Origin: Fagopyrum homotropicum
Lineage: Eukaryota > Streptophyta > Magnoliopsida > Caryophyllales > Polygonaceae
NCBI GenBank assembly: GCA_033239125.1
Contig: BSWB01000001.1
Coordinates: forward strand, 116,616,916-116,680,915
Reading direction: 5' to 3'
Length of the DNA stretch: 64,000 nt
This document shows, one piece after another, positions 1-11,229 of this stretch; position 1 is the stretch's first letter, and each line of letters opens with the position of its first letter. The notes below the pieces were generated by a model, which worked only from the letters and a program-made list of their open reading frames with translations, did not search any database and had not been told where the DNA came from. Made by a program: the position numbers and the translations under genes.

Positions 1-2114
1 CCCGACCCCTCGTTATTTCACTCTTGCTTTTGGGCCCCTCGGTTCCTAGTGTAAAGTGGGAGGATGGGTCAGCTGACCCTTGGGTTCCCTCTTTTGTGGC
101 AGCCTTGTTCCTTTCTCTCTCTCCTCTCATTTCACTTTCACGTGAAATGGTTCCCTCCTCCTCCACACACACTCTCTCTCTCTCTCTCTTTTGGCTTGGA
201 ACTTGGAAGCTCTTCCATGGAGGCCCTCCTCATTTTCTCCCTCTTGGATGTGAGTTGTCCAGCCTTGGTGTCCTCTGTAGATCCGTTTGGATGGGTATGT
301 CTTCTTCTTTCCCCTCCCTCACCTTCATCCTCTTCCTTGAGCTTCAATAGTGGAAGCCATGGATCTTAAGCTTTTCTTCTCCCTTTTGCCTTGCATGTGA
401 GTGGATCATGTCTAGGATGTTTTCTAGAGTGTGGATCCATGTGGTAGATGTTTTGGAGCCAAGCAAGGAAGCTAGGAGGCCAAGGCACATCAAGGAGACC
501 ATCGAAAAAGCCATCGCAGATCGGCTACTGGAGCTCGACCGCCCCCGCGGCTGGACAGCGCCGCAGGGGCGGCTTTTGTACTGAACTGCAGGGGCGGCCA
601 GCCTGAGCCGCAGGGGTGGCCAGCTCAGGCCGCAGGGGCGGCCACTGGCTCTACCGGCCCTCCCTTGCGGTCTTCTTCTCCTTTTCGCGGTTGTTCTTCC
701 TCCTTCCGAGCCCGTACCTTTGCGTGGTGAGCTCCCTACCTTAGGTATGTATTCTTAGATGATCTATTAGTGTGTTATGATAGTATCATGCTAGGTTGGA
801 CCTAAGGTAGATGAGAATGTCAAGTAGTGGCTTGCACCTTAGGTGAGTGTTCGAGGATCTTGATATGCTCTAAGGTTTGTTGATGTATGTTCTGAGTGGA
901 CTCGTGGGATGAGTATAAGGCCGTTCCTTGTGAGGCTTGTGAGGCTGAGAGTGTTCGTTGTGGTTGTGAGGTTATGGGTTAGGATATGCTAGCCTATTGT
1001 TGTTACCGTTGAGGTTGTTGAGACTAGGCTTGTTTATCCTAGTATGTGTTATGGGTTGTGATCTTGCGAGATCATAGGGTCTAGAAGTCTAAGGACTTCT
1101 AGCTTCTGTTGAGTGTGATGTGAGCATGAGAGATTCTAGGATGCGGTCCTAGATTGTAAGTCAAATGATCTTGTGTAGATCAATTGTGTAAAAGTCTTAG
1201 ACTTCTTGAGTTGAGCGAGTTGTTGATATAGTTATCTTCTTGTGAGCAGGTTGTGGACTCCTTCTCAAGGGAAGCGAGAGTGTTGTGAGTTGAGTGTGGC
1301 GATAAGGTAAGTCTCTGGACTTACTTAGCTCGTATTCTATGTATTAGATTCGTTGCGTGTTTTGTGGTGTGTGTTTTATTGCTTTCGTTATGACAAATAA
1401 ACCGATAATCGGACCACCGACCTTTATATATTATTTGTGGCCCAAGTGTATGATAACGGGTGGTGACAACTTGTCTGGCTCCCGCGAGAGATACGAGATT
1501 CTTGGCGACTATCTCGTGTTGGTAGACGGTCGGATGCATTAGTACCATTCCATGCCGGTAAGTAGTGACCGAGGCGAGTTTCGGGGATTCTCGTGTCACA
1601 AACCTAAGTTGAATTAGAACGGGATACGGCCTAATAAATAAAGATAATAAACCAGATTGTTTGATTGAGCATGATTATGTGATGTTATGATGTATGACTG
1701 TGTTTGTGCCTTTCTCAATACTTCTAATGCCTTAAATATGAGCTAACGGTTTTTTACCGATTGTTGTAGATTGTCTTGCAGGTTAGGAGTGCGCCGAGAG
1801 ATCCGGAAGAGTGGGCAGTCGTGGTCCGTACATTTTAGGAAGGGTTTTTGGTTGGAGTTGGGTTGTGTCTTGTCTTCAGTTATCGTGTTTTGTATGCCAC
1901 GTGTATGGTGTTTGGTCTTTAGTTGTATCTCGGCTGAAGTGTTTTTTTGTATGCCTTTGAGTTTTCATTACATTGCATAAAATGTATTTCGGTTTTGGCC
2001 TTTATTTGTGCCTTGTTGCAAGATCCGGTGAAATTGTTGTCAGGGTAAGGGTCAGGACCCATTGTGAGGTCTCGCCCGTAGCATTCCCGAGTCCCGCGAA
2101 TTCGGGGTGTTACA
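1..2114 (+). repeat. 3' part of a long LTR (TG...CA type), cut by window start
   Basis: The right end reads GAATTCGGGGTGTTACA, and the last ~110 bp resemble the end of the solo LTR at 52160-55032 (shared blocks around the Gly-rich stretch 'ttgttgcaagatcc', 'gacccattgtgaggtc' and the terminal 'ggggtgttaca'). A second shared block lies around 1300-1610 (compare 54260-54560). No coding potential is visible. The block at 530-660 carries several copies of a GC-rich word (CCGCAGGGGCGG and variants), and 170-190 is a short CT-repeat. The LTR start lies outside the window, so it may be a solo LTR or the end of a full element. Same family as the solo LTR is inferred from the eye alignment only. Confidence 0.6.
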
Positions 2115-2178
2115 TTATTGTTATTGTTATTGTTATTGTTATTGTTATTGTTATTGTTATTGTTATTGTTATTGTTAT
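2115..2178. repeat. (TTATTG)n microsatellite
   Basis: About ten and a half perfect TTATTG units directly after the LTR end at 2114. The poly-Asn and YCYC reading frames seen here are only translations of the repeat. The following 2179-2473 is AT-rich with no gene; it holds two loosely similar phrases containing 'ggtatgccc' near 2277 and 2309. Confidence 0.95.
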
Positions 2179-2473
2179 CATGTAATTTATTTTGGATATT
2201 TTTATTTTTTGAGTTCATTTTCAATTTCTAGTTTGACTTGTAAAAACTATAACAATTATATGGTATACTCTTGGCTTGGTATGCCCTAGATTAGTCATAT
2301 TTATACGGTATGCCCCCAGATTTGTCATTTTTATATGGCGAACTGAGTCAACAATTAGGTGGATTTTTTATTTGTTTTAATTACAAGTCAGCATTACATG
2401 GAAAGTTGTATTCATATATTATTAACAAATAAAAATACTCTTATACAGAACAATGTCTACGTTTATACATATT

Positions 2474-2790
2474 AGGGGTGGGCAAAACCAATCCGATCCG
2501 TCGGTCCGGTCCGAAAAATCCGTCGACCTGTCCGGAAAAACCCGATATTTTACTACACGTTTTGATCCGGAAGATATTCCCGGATCATCGGATACGGATC
2601 GGGATTTTAGGTATCCGGATATCCGCAGATATCCGGATAATCCCGGATATCCGGATACTCATGGATCACCAGATATCCGCGGATCATCGGATCGTCTCGG
2701 GTCACCGGATAGCTCTGGATCGCCGGATATCCGGATAGTCCCGGATCACTATATATTCCCGGATATCCGGCTATTAAAAAATTTTATTAT
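2474..2790. mobile_element. hAT-like transposon remnant with ATCCGGAT palindromes
   Basis: It opens with TAGGGGTGGGCAAAACC, which resembles the terminal inverted repeats of plant hAT elements. Then come about 200 bp packed with GGATATCC, ATCCGGAT and near variants, reminiscent of subterminal transposase-binding repeats. The apparent frames (repeated P-D-I-R) only translate the repeat. No matching inverted end or target duplication was found downstream, so it looks like one end only. Confidence 0.4.
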
Positions 2791-3182
2791 AATTTTAAAT
2801 GTATTTGTTTTAGGAAGGATAAATAAAGATTGTATATTACAATTATGTACTAATATTTATATTTGAAATAATATTAAATGGGAAAATATTTGAGTTAGGT
2901 AAAGTAATGAATTAATAATATGCATACTTAGTTACTCTATATCATTATGTAATTTTGTATTAATATTTGTTGTTGACATATTTACAATATACTTGTTAAA
3001 TTATTTTAGTTAATCAAAGTAATGAATTGATAATATTTTTTGTATAACTTTATACGTACTCACATAGTCACATTGATCTCATTTAATTTAATTAAACATA
3101 TATACATCTATAATATATACAACTTTGTACATACTCACATATTCATATCTTTCGGAATAAATACTCATAATATTTTTTGTAT
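2791..3182. other. AT-rich non-coding stretch
   Basis: Very AT-rich sequence with no convincing reading frame, no RNA gene and no clear repeat apart from short phrases that foreshadow the array starting near 3183. Confidence 0.6.
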
Positions 3183-4100
3183 TATAAATTGATCTCATTG
3201 TAAGATATAGCTTTTTATAAATACGATTATAAGTTGGTCTCAATAATAATATGGTAATAAAAGTTTGTCTCATTTGAATGAACAAATGTTCATAGTAATC
3301 TTTCATTATTGGTTGGTCTCATTTGTAAGATATTGATTATTATAAATATGATTATAAGTTGGTCTTAATAATAATATTTTATTAGAAATTGATCTTATTT
3401 AAATGAACAAATATTTATAATAATCTTTATTATAAGTTAGTCTTATTTTTAGATATAGATTTATATAGATATGATTATAAGTTGGTTTCAATAATAATCC
3501 ATTATTATAAGTTAGTCTCATTTAAACGAACAAATGTTAATAATAATTTTTTTTTAATTATAAGTTGATCTCATTGTAAGATATAAGTTTTATAAGATGG
3601 TCTAAATAATAATCTTTCATTAAAAGTTGATCTCATTTATATGAACAAATGTCCATACTTTTTTTTTTATTATAAGTTGATCTCATTGTAAGATATGTAT
3701 TTTTGTAAGTTGCTCTCAATAATAATCTTTTATTAGAATTTGATCTCATTCAAATGAACAAATATTCATAATAATCTTTTATTATAAGTTGATCTCATTG
3801 TAAGGTATATGTTTTTATAAGTTGATATCAACAATAATCTTTTCGTAGAAACTTGTCGCATTTAAAAGAACAAATGTTCATAATGATATTTTATTATTAT
3901 TTGATCTCATTGTAAGATATATATTTTATAAGATGGTCTCAATAATAATAATCTTTTATTAGAAGTTGATCTCATTTGAATGAACAAATGTCCATAATAA
4001 TCTTTTATCATCTGTTGATCTCTTTGTAAAATATATATTTTTATAAGTTGGTCTCAATAATAATCTTTTATTAGAAGTTAGTTTCATTTAAATGAACAAA
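3183..4100. repeat. Tandem array of ~111-129 bp units (about 8 copies)
   Basis: The phrase 'agttgatctcattgtaagatat' and its degraded forms recur near 3186, 3308, 3431, 3560, 3671, 3783, 3896 and 4013. The spacing is 111 to 129 bp. Each unit also has a second half with 'ttagaagttgatctcatttaaatgaacaaatg'-like text followed by 'cataataatctttta'. Units are diverged. No coding potential. After the array, 4101-4402 is plain AT-rich DNA. Confidence 0.8.
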
Positions 4101-4405
4101 TTATGATGAAAATGATAATTGTAAAAACATACATATAATATTTTTTTATCATAATGTTATTAAATAATAATGGTCTATAACCAGCATTTTAATTTCAATT
4201 ATTATCACCCTATTAAATATAAGATATGTGGTAAATGTCCATAATAATCTTTTTATCATAAGGTCGTAAAAATATTATTATATTCTAACATGGTTAAAAG
4301 AGTTAAACATACATATAATAAATTTTGATTCAAATAAGATTTCACTATAATTCTAAAAAGTCATTGTTATATATTATAATTTACTATGCATATCAAATAT
4401 TATAA

Positions 4406-4586
4406 GTGCCCGTTTGGTTGGAGCGGTGGATTGAAAACGGAATGGAATCGAATAAGGGTAGAGAAAGGAAATGAAATGGATGAGATTAATTTTATGTGTT
4501 AAAAGACCTATAACCAAACATATCTTTTTTATTGATTCGGAATCATTCCGTTACCGGGAATGCTTCCCGGGCTTCCAAACGGGCCC
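4406..4586. mobile_element. Tourist-like MITE (PIF/Harbinger type)
   Basis: 181-bp element. The left end GTGCCCGTTTGG is matched in reverse complement by the right end CCAAACGGGCCC (one mismatch in 12). It is flanked by TAA at 4403-4405 and TAA at 4587-4589, the 3-bp target duplication typical of PIF/Harbinger MITEs. The middle is AT-rich with no gene. Family assignment is inferred from ends and target site. Confidence 0.75.
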
Positions 4587-4720
4587 TAAGTCTATAACGA
4601 GTTTTTTAATTTCAATTCTTATCATACTGTTAAAGATAAGTCATGTGATAAAGTCTTAATATAAGTTCTCATTAAATAAATAATGATATAATTAAAATTG
4701 TAATTTGAGTAAAAAAAAAA

Positions 4721-6136
4721 GGGAAATTCCGGATGGTACCCTCGTGGTTTGGGGTATTCCGGATTTTGCCCAGCAGTTTTTTCTTTTCCGGGTGGTACCC
4801 TCGTACTTTTGTAAATTTCCTGATTTTGCCCTGAACCAGTTCAATAATAACCGGTTTAATAAAAAGCCCTCCCACCAAAAAATAATAAAATAAAAAGCCC
4901 TAAACCCACTCCTTCCGTCATCTTCTTCCCTCATCTACAACATTGCCAGGAATCCAACATCCACAATTCACAATTAAAACCCCCAATAGCATAGCAGTAT
5001 CTTAGATTCATCACTAGACTTCTTCTTTTGATCAATATTTGGTTGATTTTCAAATGAATTCTCATCAATTTCAATTTGGCCGAAAATTGTGAAGAAAAAA
5101 AAGGATGAAGAAAGAGGGATGAAGAATGAAATTGAGGAAGAACCTGAAATAAGATCTCTCGCTAAAGCTTGATTGATCGTGATCTGCGTTTTTTCCTCAA
5201 CGGAGATCATGGATGTTTGATCCTCTGCATCTTTCAACCATCCAAGTTAATCACTAGGTTTCTATGATATCACAGTGAATGTATAGAGGAAGGGAGAGAG
5301 AGCACCGTTGATTTGCATACTCGGTGAATTCATTTGGCATCTTTACTCTGCAAACTCAACCCCGCAGTTCGCTCTCTGCAACACGCGAAGGGAATTGGGG
5401 CGAGAAGTATATCCCGAGTGATATGCTTAATGTTGGAGATTACGATTGGGCGATTTAATTCTACCTTGAGGGATGAACATTGAAGATAATCCATGTATGT
5501 GTCTTGTGTTCATAACCCTAGTGAGCAAAGGGACAAACATTTGAGCGGTTTTTGAGTTGATTTTGGTGGATCTGAGCGGAATAGGCAAGCATAAGGTTCA
5601 TAGTTCTTTCGATCGAGTGTTGAGCAACCCTTATACATTTTTTTTAATCTTGTTCTGAGTGCAATTTATGTTGAGATGAATAAGGGAGTATCTGCACATT
5701 TTTAGGATCTTGATTTGCTGTAGTCTTTTTTTGTCAATGCTCATGGATTTAATATATGGTGAACCTGGGTGTTTCTAAATCAAGTTTTCCAGCAAAAATT
5801 TTGAATTCATTTATAATTCGAAATTCAATCCTGAATTGAGATTTTCATGATTCTTATGAGAAATAGACATGGAAGAAGATGAAAGGAAGAGTGGAGTTCA
5901 TGATTCTGATGAGAAACAGACATGAAAGAAGATTAAAGGAGGAATGGAGTTCATCTTTTTTTTTCCTTTCTTGGTTTGAGTTTTAAATTAACTGAGTTTA
6001 CATTTTTATTAATTGAACCGGTTCAGGGCAAAATCAGGAAAGTTGCAAAAGTATGAGGGTACCATTCGGAAAAGAAAAAATTGTTGGGTAAAATCCGGAA
6101 TATCCCAAACCACGAGGGTACCATCCGGAATTTCCC
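4721..6136. mobile_element. Non-autonomous Mutator-like element with long TIRs
   Basis: The left arm (about 4721-4851) is the reverse complement of the right arm (about 6006-6136) at roughly 90% identity by eye. Both start GGGAAATTCCGGATGG. Within each arm the phrase 'ggtaccctcgt' occurs twice, so the arm itself is an internal duplication. Flanks are A-runs (4711-4720 and 6137-6147), compatible with a 9-10 bp target duplication but uninformative because they are homopolymers. The 1.15-kb interior has no transposase and no recognised captured gene. It looks like sequence with intron or UTR character. Confidence 0.65.
5844..5949. repeat. 53-bp tandem duplication (2 units)
   Basis: Units start at 5844 and 5897, both with 'ttcatgattct(t/g)atgagaaa', and differ at about seven positions. 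They lie inside the Mutator-like element. Confidence 0.85.
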
Positions 6137-6647
6137 AAAAAAAAAAAGTTGGCACAACAATTTTTCGAAAAGGCTTCTATAACAAATAATTAGGGTCCTC
6201 AATCACACGTGGGTGTATATATATATTGTTTTATTCTGGCCCGACCTATATAAAGTTTTATTCTGGCCCGACCTTTGTTATACTCGCATCGCAATAGAAA
6301 TTTATCCTTCGGATTATTTTACAGTTTCCTAATCAAGGTCAATGCCTCCAAGTAAAATTAATCAACAATATTGAAAATACAAGAATGTTAATATTGAAAA
6401 ACATAACACCCTTTTTTGTTATTTGTAAAAAAAATAGAGAAGCTCCAATATTTGTACTTTGTAAACAATGTCAACCCCAAGTGCCATATGACAGAAAAGG
6501 ATTAACCCCAAAAACTGATCTGAAATTTCCAACATGGCCATTCAATCAATAATCATCTTAAACACTTCTTTGAAAGCTAACCAAAAACAAGGCAAAACTG
6601 GCATACTAAAAAAATTGACCAAAATTGTCGTCGTCAACCGTTGGATC
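6137..6647. other. Non-coding flank, includes 3' UTR/terminator region of RPS25
   Basis: AT-rich. A short direct repeat 'gttttattctggcccgacct' occurs near 6229 and again near 6252. The 3' untranslated region and polyadenylation region of the minus-strand RPS25 gene must lie at the right end of this stretch. No other gene seen. Confidence 0.5.
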
Positions 6648-7891
6648 CTAGTTAGTGTTTGTTGCCCTGGTGTAGATCTGCTGGCTCGAGTGGTGAGAAA
6701 CCATCCTGATATGATCTCTTGCCATCAGCTCCTTTATCATTCTCCTCGCCACAGATCCATTTATCTACAAACCATCAAAATAGATCATAGGAAGAAACCA
6801 GCCTAAGTAATTGGATCATAGGAGCACAGGATTATACAATGATCGGAGTAAACCAGACAAACAAAGCTACCCACTGTTTGAAAAGCCAAACAATGATTGG
6901 TTATTAAGGTTGTAGTATAAGGGGTTTCATAATTGGAGCCATAATATGAACTAGTATTAGCAAGATACAAAAACAGTAAAACTATTACAGAATCCAGAAG
7001 GGTAGGCACATCTATCCATATTTTGAAAACAATTTGGGTATGAACCAACCTTCTCAGGGGTTAAGTTGACAGCCAGCACTTAAATAAACCAATATACAAT
7101 AACATCAGCTTCTTCACAACAGTACTAGCAAAATTAAGTTGACAACGCAACAAAGTTGATTAATATAGAACAATGGGATTCCTAAGAAGATAATATTACA
7201 ACTCGTCTGCACAAGAAAGATATAGACTTGACAAAACTGAAACTATTTTCCATACCTAAACACAGCTTTCATGAAATAGAAATGCAAGCCCAAGAACCAT
7301 TGAAACAACAACAAACACCAAACTTGAGAAACAAAAAAACAAGTATAGCAAAGTAATCCTAGAGCATATCATATAATCTGTCATTGAATGCAAATATTTC
7401 ATCTAAACCTAATTTTACTCGCCAGATATATTAACACAAGCAAGCGTTAGAGATGTGATTACCCTCATACGATCGGAAAGAACAGAGGGAGTGGTGAGCT
7501 TATACTTGGAGGCTTCAACGAGAATCTTGTCATATGTGGCCTGGTCAAGCACCACCATGTTGTTTACCTTCTCCTTTTGCTTTCCCTTGCTCCACTTCTG
7601 TACACCCATATTCAAATCTCCATTAAAGCACCAAATTTCAGGGGGAAAAAACCCAGCGCACAATCTACATTCTAATAAACAGACCAAATAAGGAGACATA
7701 AAGGACGAGACCGACCTTCTTCTTTTGCTTGCCACCACCGGATTTGGCGGGCTTCGAGGATGGAGGTGGAGCCTTTTCCTTCTTCGGAGCCTGCGTAAAA
7801 CCGTAAGAAAAACAATTTAATATTAGAATTACAACACAGAAAAGGATAAGGATTAAGGAAGAGAAAGATGGTGGCGCCATGGCATTACCAT
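6648..7891 (-). CDS. RPS25: 40S ribosomal protein eS25 (RPS25), 4 exons
   Basis: Structural protein of the small ribosomal subunit head; in other eukaryotes eS25 sits near the E site and helps IRES-driven and non-canonical initiation (family knowledge). Coding exons read on the minus strand: 7891-7889 (only the ATG), 7790-7716, 7597-7463 and 6764-6648 with stop TAG at 6648-6650. All introns are GT-AG and phase 0. The product is 109 residues, the usual length. It opens APKKEKAPPPSSKPAKSGGG, has the basic KQKKKKWSKGKQKEKV segment, the winged-helix core from about residue 39 (NNMVVLDQATYDKI, LTTPSVLSDRMR|INGSVARR) and the tail SSQQIYTRATNTN. Splitting right after the start codon is common in plant ribosomal protein genes. 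It appears intact. DENR lies divergently 1.6 kb away. Confidence 0.93.
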
Positions 7892-7975
7892 CTTGAGCAG
7901 AGAAAGTCGGAGATACGAGAGAGTAATGCAGACTTGGAGCCTCGAAACCACGGGAATGGGAATTGGTCACAGCGC

Positions 7976-7983
7976 TAGGGTTT
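7976..7983 (-). promoter_or_regulatory. Telo-box (AAACCCTA) upstream of RPS25
   Basis: The plus strand reads TAGGGTTT, i.e. AAACCCTA on the gene strand, about 85 bp upstream of the RPS25 start codon. Telo-boxes are a known feature of plant ribosomal protein and other growth-related promoters. Functional role here is inferred from position. Confidence 0.55.
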
Positions 7984-8191
7984 TACCTGTGCTTGGGTAT
8001 TAATAACGACGTCGTTCAGGGCATCTAAATGGGCTGAGTTTTTTTTATTTATTTAGATTGGGCTCATCATTGGGCTTGGTTATTGCGGTTTGGGTAGTAC
8101 AAGGCTACCAGCACCGGATACCTTCAAGGCCCGTTGCTTTAAGGATCTTATTTTTTCCGTTAGGGATCTCCTAAGTCGTAAGGTATCGTTA

Positions 8192-8340
8192 GTAGGAATG
8201 ACAATTTTACCCGTATTCGATATATACAGGTGAAAGCGAGTGGTGGAAGGGGAGGATTCAAATGAATTTTTTATCCACCTATTACCCGATTCATCATCCA
8301 CTCATTCAACCGACCTATATTCACCCGTTTAAAATTGTAT
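8192..8340. repeat. Dispersed repeat remnant (copy also at 46236)
   Basis: Starts TAGGAATGACAATTTTACCC and contains 'cacctattacccgattcatcatccac'-like text. A clearly related copy begins at 46236. The TAGGGATGACAA-like end suggests a hAT-type terminal sequence. No coding capacity. Confidence 0.5.
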
Positions 8341-9257
8341 ATATATATTTTAATATTTGTAATTTTTGTATGGAGGCGGTTCTAGTGCAGCCTTATATTA
8401 CTCCGTAATTTAGGCCGTTAGATCAAAAATAATCAACGGACAAGTTTCATCACCTATTTTTTAACTAATAAGAATAAAATCGTAAAAGTGCCCATCTGAA
8501 AACTATTTATTCACTTTGCAACACAAAACTCTTCTCATTCCCTCCATCTGCAACACAAAAACGTATACTCACGCTTCATTCCATATCCCTCTCAAATCTC
8601 TATTACTCAATACTCCATAACAAGATATCAACGAAACCATACTGAATCCCAACTAAAAGTAGTTCATCGAGAAATTTGTTCAACTTCGTCTGAAAATGAA
8701 ACAAAGGAGAGAAGATGAAGAAGGTAAGCTTTAGATGACCTAATTTCATAATTTTTGATGATCGAATTTGAATGCATTGTTGTTGTTTTGCATGAAAACA
8801 ATTCATCATTTGTTTAGTATAAAATGTTGTGATCCTTTTGATAATTAAAAAAGTAGTTTGCATGACCTAATCAATCAATATATTTTTTTCCTAATTTCGA
8901 TGATGAACGTAAGCTCTTTGTTAAAATGTGATGGGAAAAGTAGTTCGTGCGAATGGTTTTTGAAGTTTATATATGTTAAAGAATGGTTATTAGAAAATAA
9001 AAACTGATGAAACTAGTACTAGTAAAGTAAATATTTAGTTCATTTAGTCGAAAGGTATTAGTTCTTAACGTAGTTTTATTTAGTTCGTTTCAAGACATTA
9101 TAGATAGAATATAACAAAATGTATAACTTAGTTCCTAGACAATAATAAATGGGTCAATTAGGTAACTAGGCTTTTTTTAATTATGTTATACTAACTAGGC
9201 CAATTACAATTTACAATCAAGTAAGTGTACCCCATTCTCCTTTTTACCGTCAAACTC
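8341..9257. other. Intergenic region between RPS25 and DENR
   Basis: AT-rich, no supported gene. 9135-9235 carries a module 'ggtaactaggctttttt...aagtaagtgtacccc' that recurs in both orientations near 11180, 11868, 13405 and 13550, so a transposon end lies close to the DENR promoter. The stretch 8530-8720 has a pyrimidine-rich then ATG-containing look but no sustained frame. Confidence 0.5.
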
Positions 9258-9266
9258 AAACCCTAA
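9258..9266 (+). promoter_or_regulatory. Telo-box (AAACCCTAA) upstream of DENR
   Basis: AAACCCTAA about 225 bp before the DENR start codon, followed by a pyrimidine-rich leader (TCTTTCGCTCTTCC). Similar boxes precede RPS25 and the gene at 47334. Regulatory role is inference. Confidence 0.5.
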
Positions 9267-9490
9267 CTCCACTAACCCCTCTTTCGCTCTTCCGATCTTC
9301 TCTTTTGTCACTCCTTCCCTCTTCGCTCTTCGATCCTTCCATTTCTAACATTGAAGCTGAAGTCGGGAGCTCTGATCTGGCCAAGTAGAAGCGCTCTTTA
9401 AAGGTCCTGCTCACAGCGGCTTTCACACCACATACTGCGCGAGGTTTTAAGTTGCGAGTGTGTCATAGAGAGAGAAGAAAAACTCATTCG

Positions 9491-10289
9491 ATGGCGGAGA
9501 AACCAGAATCAGTAAAGGTTCTGTACTGTGGTGTTTGTGGATTACCCGCCGAGTATTGCGAATTTGGTCCCGATTTCGGGAAGTGCAAGCCATGGCTCAT
9601 CCAAAACGCTCCCGAGGTTTATCCTGACCTAATCAAAGGTTAGCCTCTCAAAACCCTAATTCCCTCTTCACATGTTGGTCTATTTATCCTCAAATATTTG
9701 CTATTTAGTATTGATTTCGATTTGAATCCTTTGTAGACGGTGCTGATGAAGTCTCCGACCAACTCCAATCGACTTCAATATCGTCATCATCGGGTAACTA
9801 TCATGTCTGAGTTTGATGCGACCTCTTTTGTTTGTTTTGTGATCCATTTAAATCAATATTAAAGCTCATGAATTTTATTCTTTTCATTTACCTGTGTTCT
9901 ATGTAACCTTCCTTGGATCAAAGTGAAATGATTGGGATATGAGAATATTGAGTTGTTGTTTTTGGTTGATTTCCCCCCTTACGTGAGATGGTGATCTAAT
10001 TCAGCTTAGGTAGAAACGTAGAATTTACGAGAGTATTTTTGTATTAGTGAGCCATTCATTACATGTTAAACAATTTTTTCGCCCTTGATGGAAAATATTT
10101 AGTTTTTCCCTTTTAGGTGATATAGGTTGTGTTTGTTTAGTAACTTGTATTGAGATTTGCATTTTGTGTATGGTTGATTCGCTGTGTGAGTTACAGCAAT
10201 GAAGATTTCGGTTTCTTTTTCCAAGAGCTTCTACCACAGCTAAACCAGAAGAAGTGAAGCGCCTTCCTGGTGGCAAGGTCAAGAAGAAG
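9491..10289 (+). CDS. DENR: DENR / TMA22 homologue, 5' three exons only
   Basis: DENR works with MCTS1 in recycling post-termination 40S subunits and in re-initiation after upstream ORFs (family knowledge). Exons: 9491-9638, 9737-9793 and 10228-10289. Exon 1 encodes MAEKPESVKVLYCGVCGLPA and the four-cysteine N-terminal module (Cys13, 16, 23, 32), then PWLIQNAPEVYPDLIK. Exon 2 gives DGADEVSDQLQSTSISSSS. Exon 3 gives ASTTAKPEEVKRLPGGKVKK. The acceptor at 10226-10227 is chosen because it alone keeps the frame. The donor after exon 3 is AAG|GCAAGT, a perfect GC-type donor. An in-frame ATG lies upstream at 9452, but 9491 matches the family start. The basic linker and SUI1-like C-terminal domain are not in the window; transposon debris follows from about 10.6 kb. 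So the gene is either split by a very long intron or truncated. Confidence 0.85.
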
Positions 10290-11229
10290 GCAAGTATTGG
10301 TTTTATCTTTATTACAATGTCTAGATTTTTGTATCCTGCAATGAACTTAATTAGAGGTACTCCTGAAGAATGTATTAGATAGGTGCTGTTATATTCATGA
10401 GTGCAGAAGTTCCAAGAATTAGTTTCTAAATAGCATCTAACAGTCTAGTTGTGGACTGTCGTTTGTTGTGTCCCTTACTTCCTGCCTGTCTGCAGATCTA
10501 TTGTACCTTATTATCTGCTCCATTCATGTTACTTTACTCTTTGTTTTGTCTGTGTGTTTGGATAATAACCATAAGGGAAGATTAGAGGAATTAGGATTGG
10601 CCATTTTTTTGGTATGCGATTTTTCTTGTATGCAATTTTTCTGGTATGATTTTTTTTTTACGAATTTCTGGTATGAGTTTTCTGGTAGGAAAAACTCATA
10701 CCAGAAATTATAAAAATAAAAAATGATCAAAAAAATTTGGTAAGAAAATTTCTAGTATGTGAAAAAATTCAAGTAATTCTGGTATATGAAAAAATTTTGG
10801 TATGACAAAATTCTGGTAAGACAAAATTCTGGTATGAAATTTTCGTATGATAATTTCTGGTATGAAATTTCTGGTATGAAATTTTCGTATGAAATTTCTG
10901 GTATGAATTTCTGGTAAGAAATTTCTGGTATGAGAAATTCCGGTATGAAATTTCCGGTATGAGAAATTCCGGTATGAGAAATTCAGTCCAGAAAATAAAA
11001 AAGAAAATAAAAAAAATTTTAAAAAAAGGGCAAGAAAAATAATAAAAGAAAATAAATTCAGTAATTAAAAATTAAAACTTATTCTTATATAACAAATAAC
11101 AAACATCATTTATTCCTTTCTTTCTAAATAGAAGGGTTAATAATTTTTACCTACTATTAAATGAAAGTGGTAAAAAATTTAGGGTACATTTTCTTAAACA
11201 AAAACTCAAAAAAGCCTAGTATGTCAAAT

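Noticed and set aside
24..350. Overlapping ~100-residue frames at the left edge on both strands
   Set aside because: Leu/Ser/Phe-rich translations of a CT-rich leader; no homology recognised, no consistent codon use, and the stretch belongs to an LTR-like sequence.
1919..2224. Frame with a long poly-Asn run
   Set aside because: It is the (TTATTG)n microsatellite read on the minus strand.
2453..2866. 137-residue frame with repeated P-D-I-R
   Set aside because: A translation of the ATCCGGAT palindrome cluster; two overlapping frames show the same repeat, typical of non-coding repeats.
3183..4100. Repeats that might be taken for a CRISPR array
   Set aside because: Units are ~115 bp, diverged, with no short conserved repeat/spacer alternation, in a plant genome.
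6534..6806. 90-residue plus-strand frame
   Set aside because: Overlaps the last exon of RPS25 on the opposite strand, where the protein match is certain.
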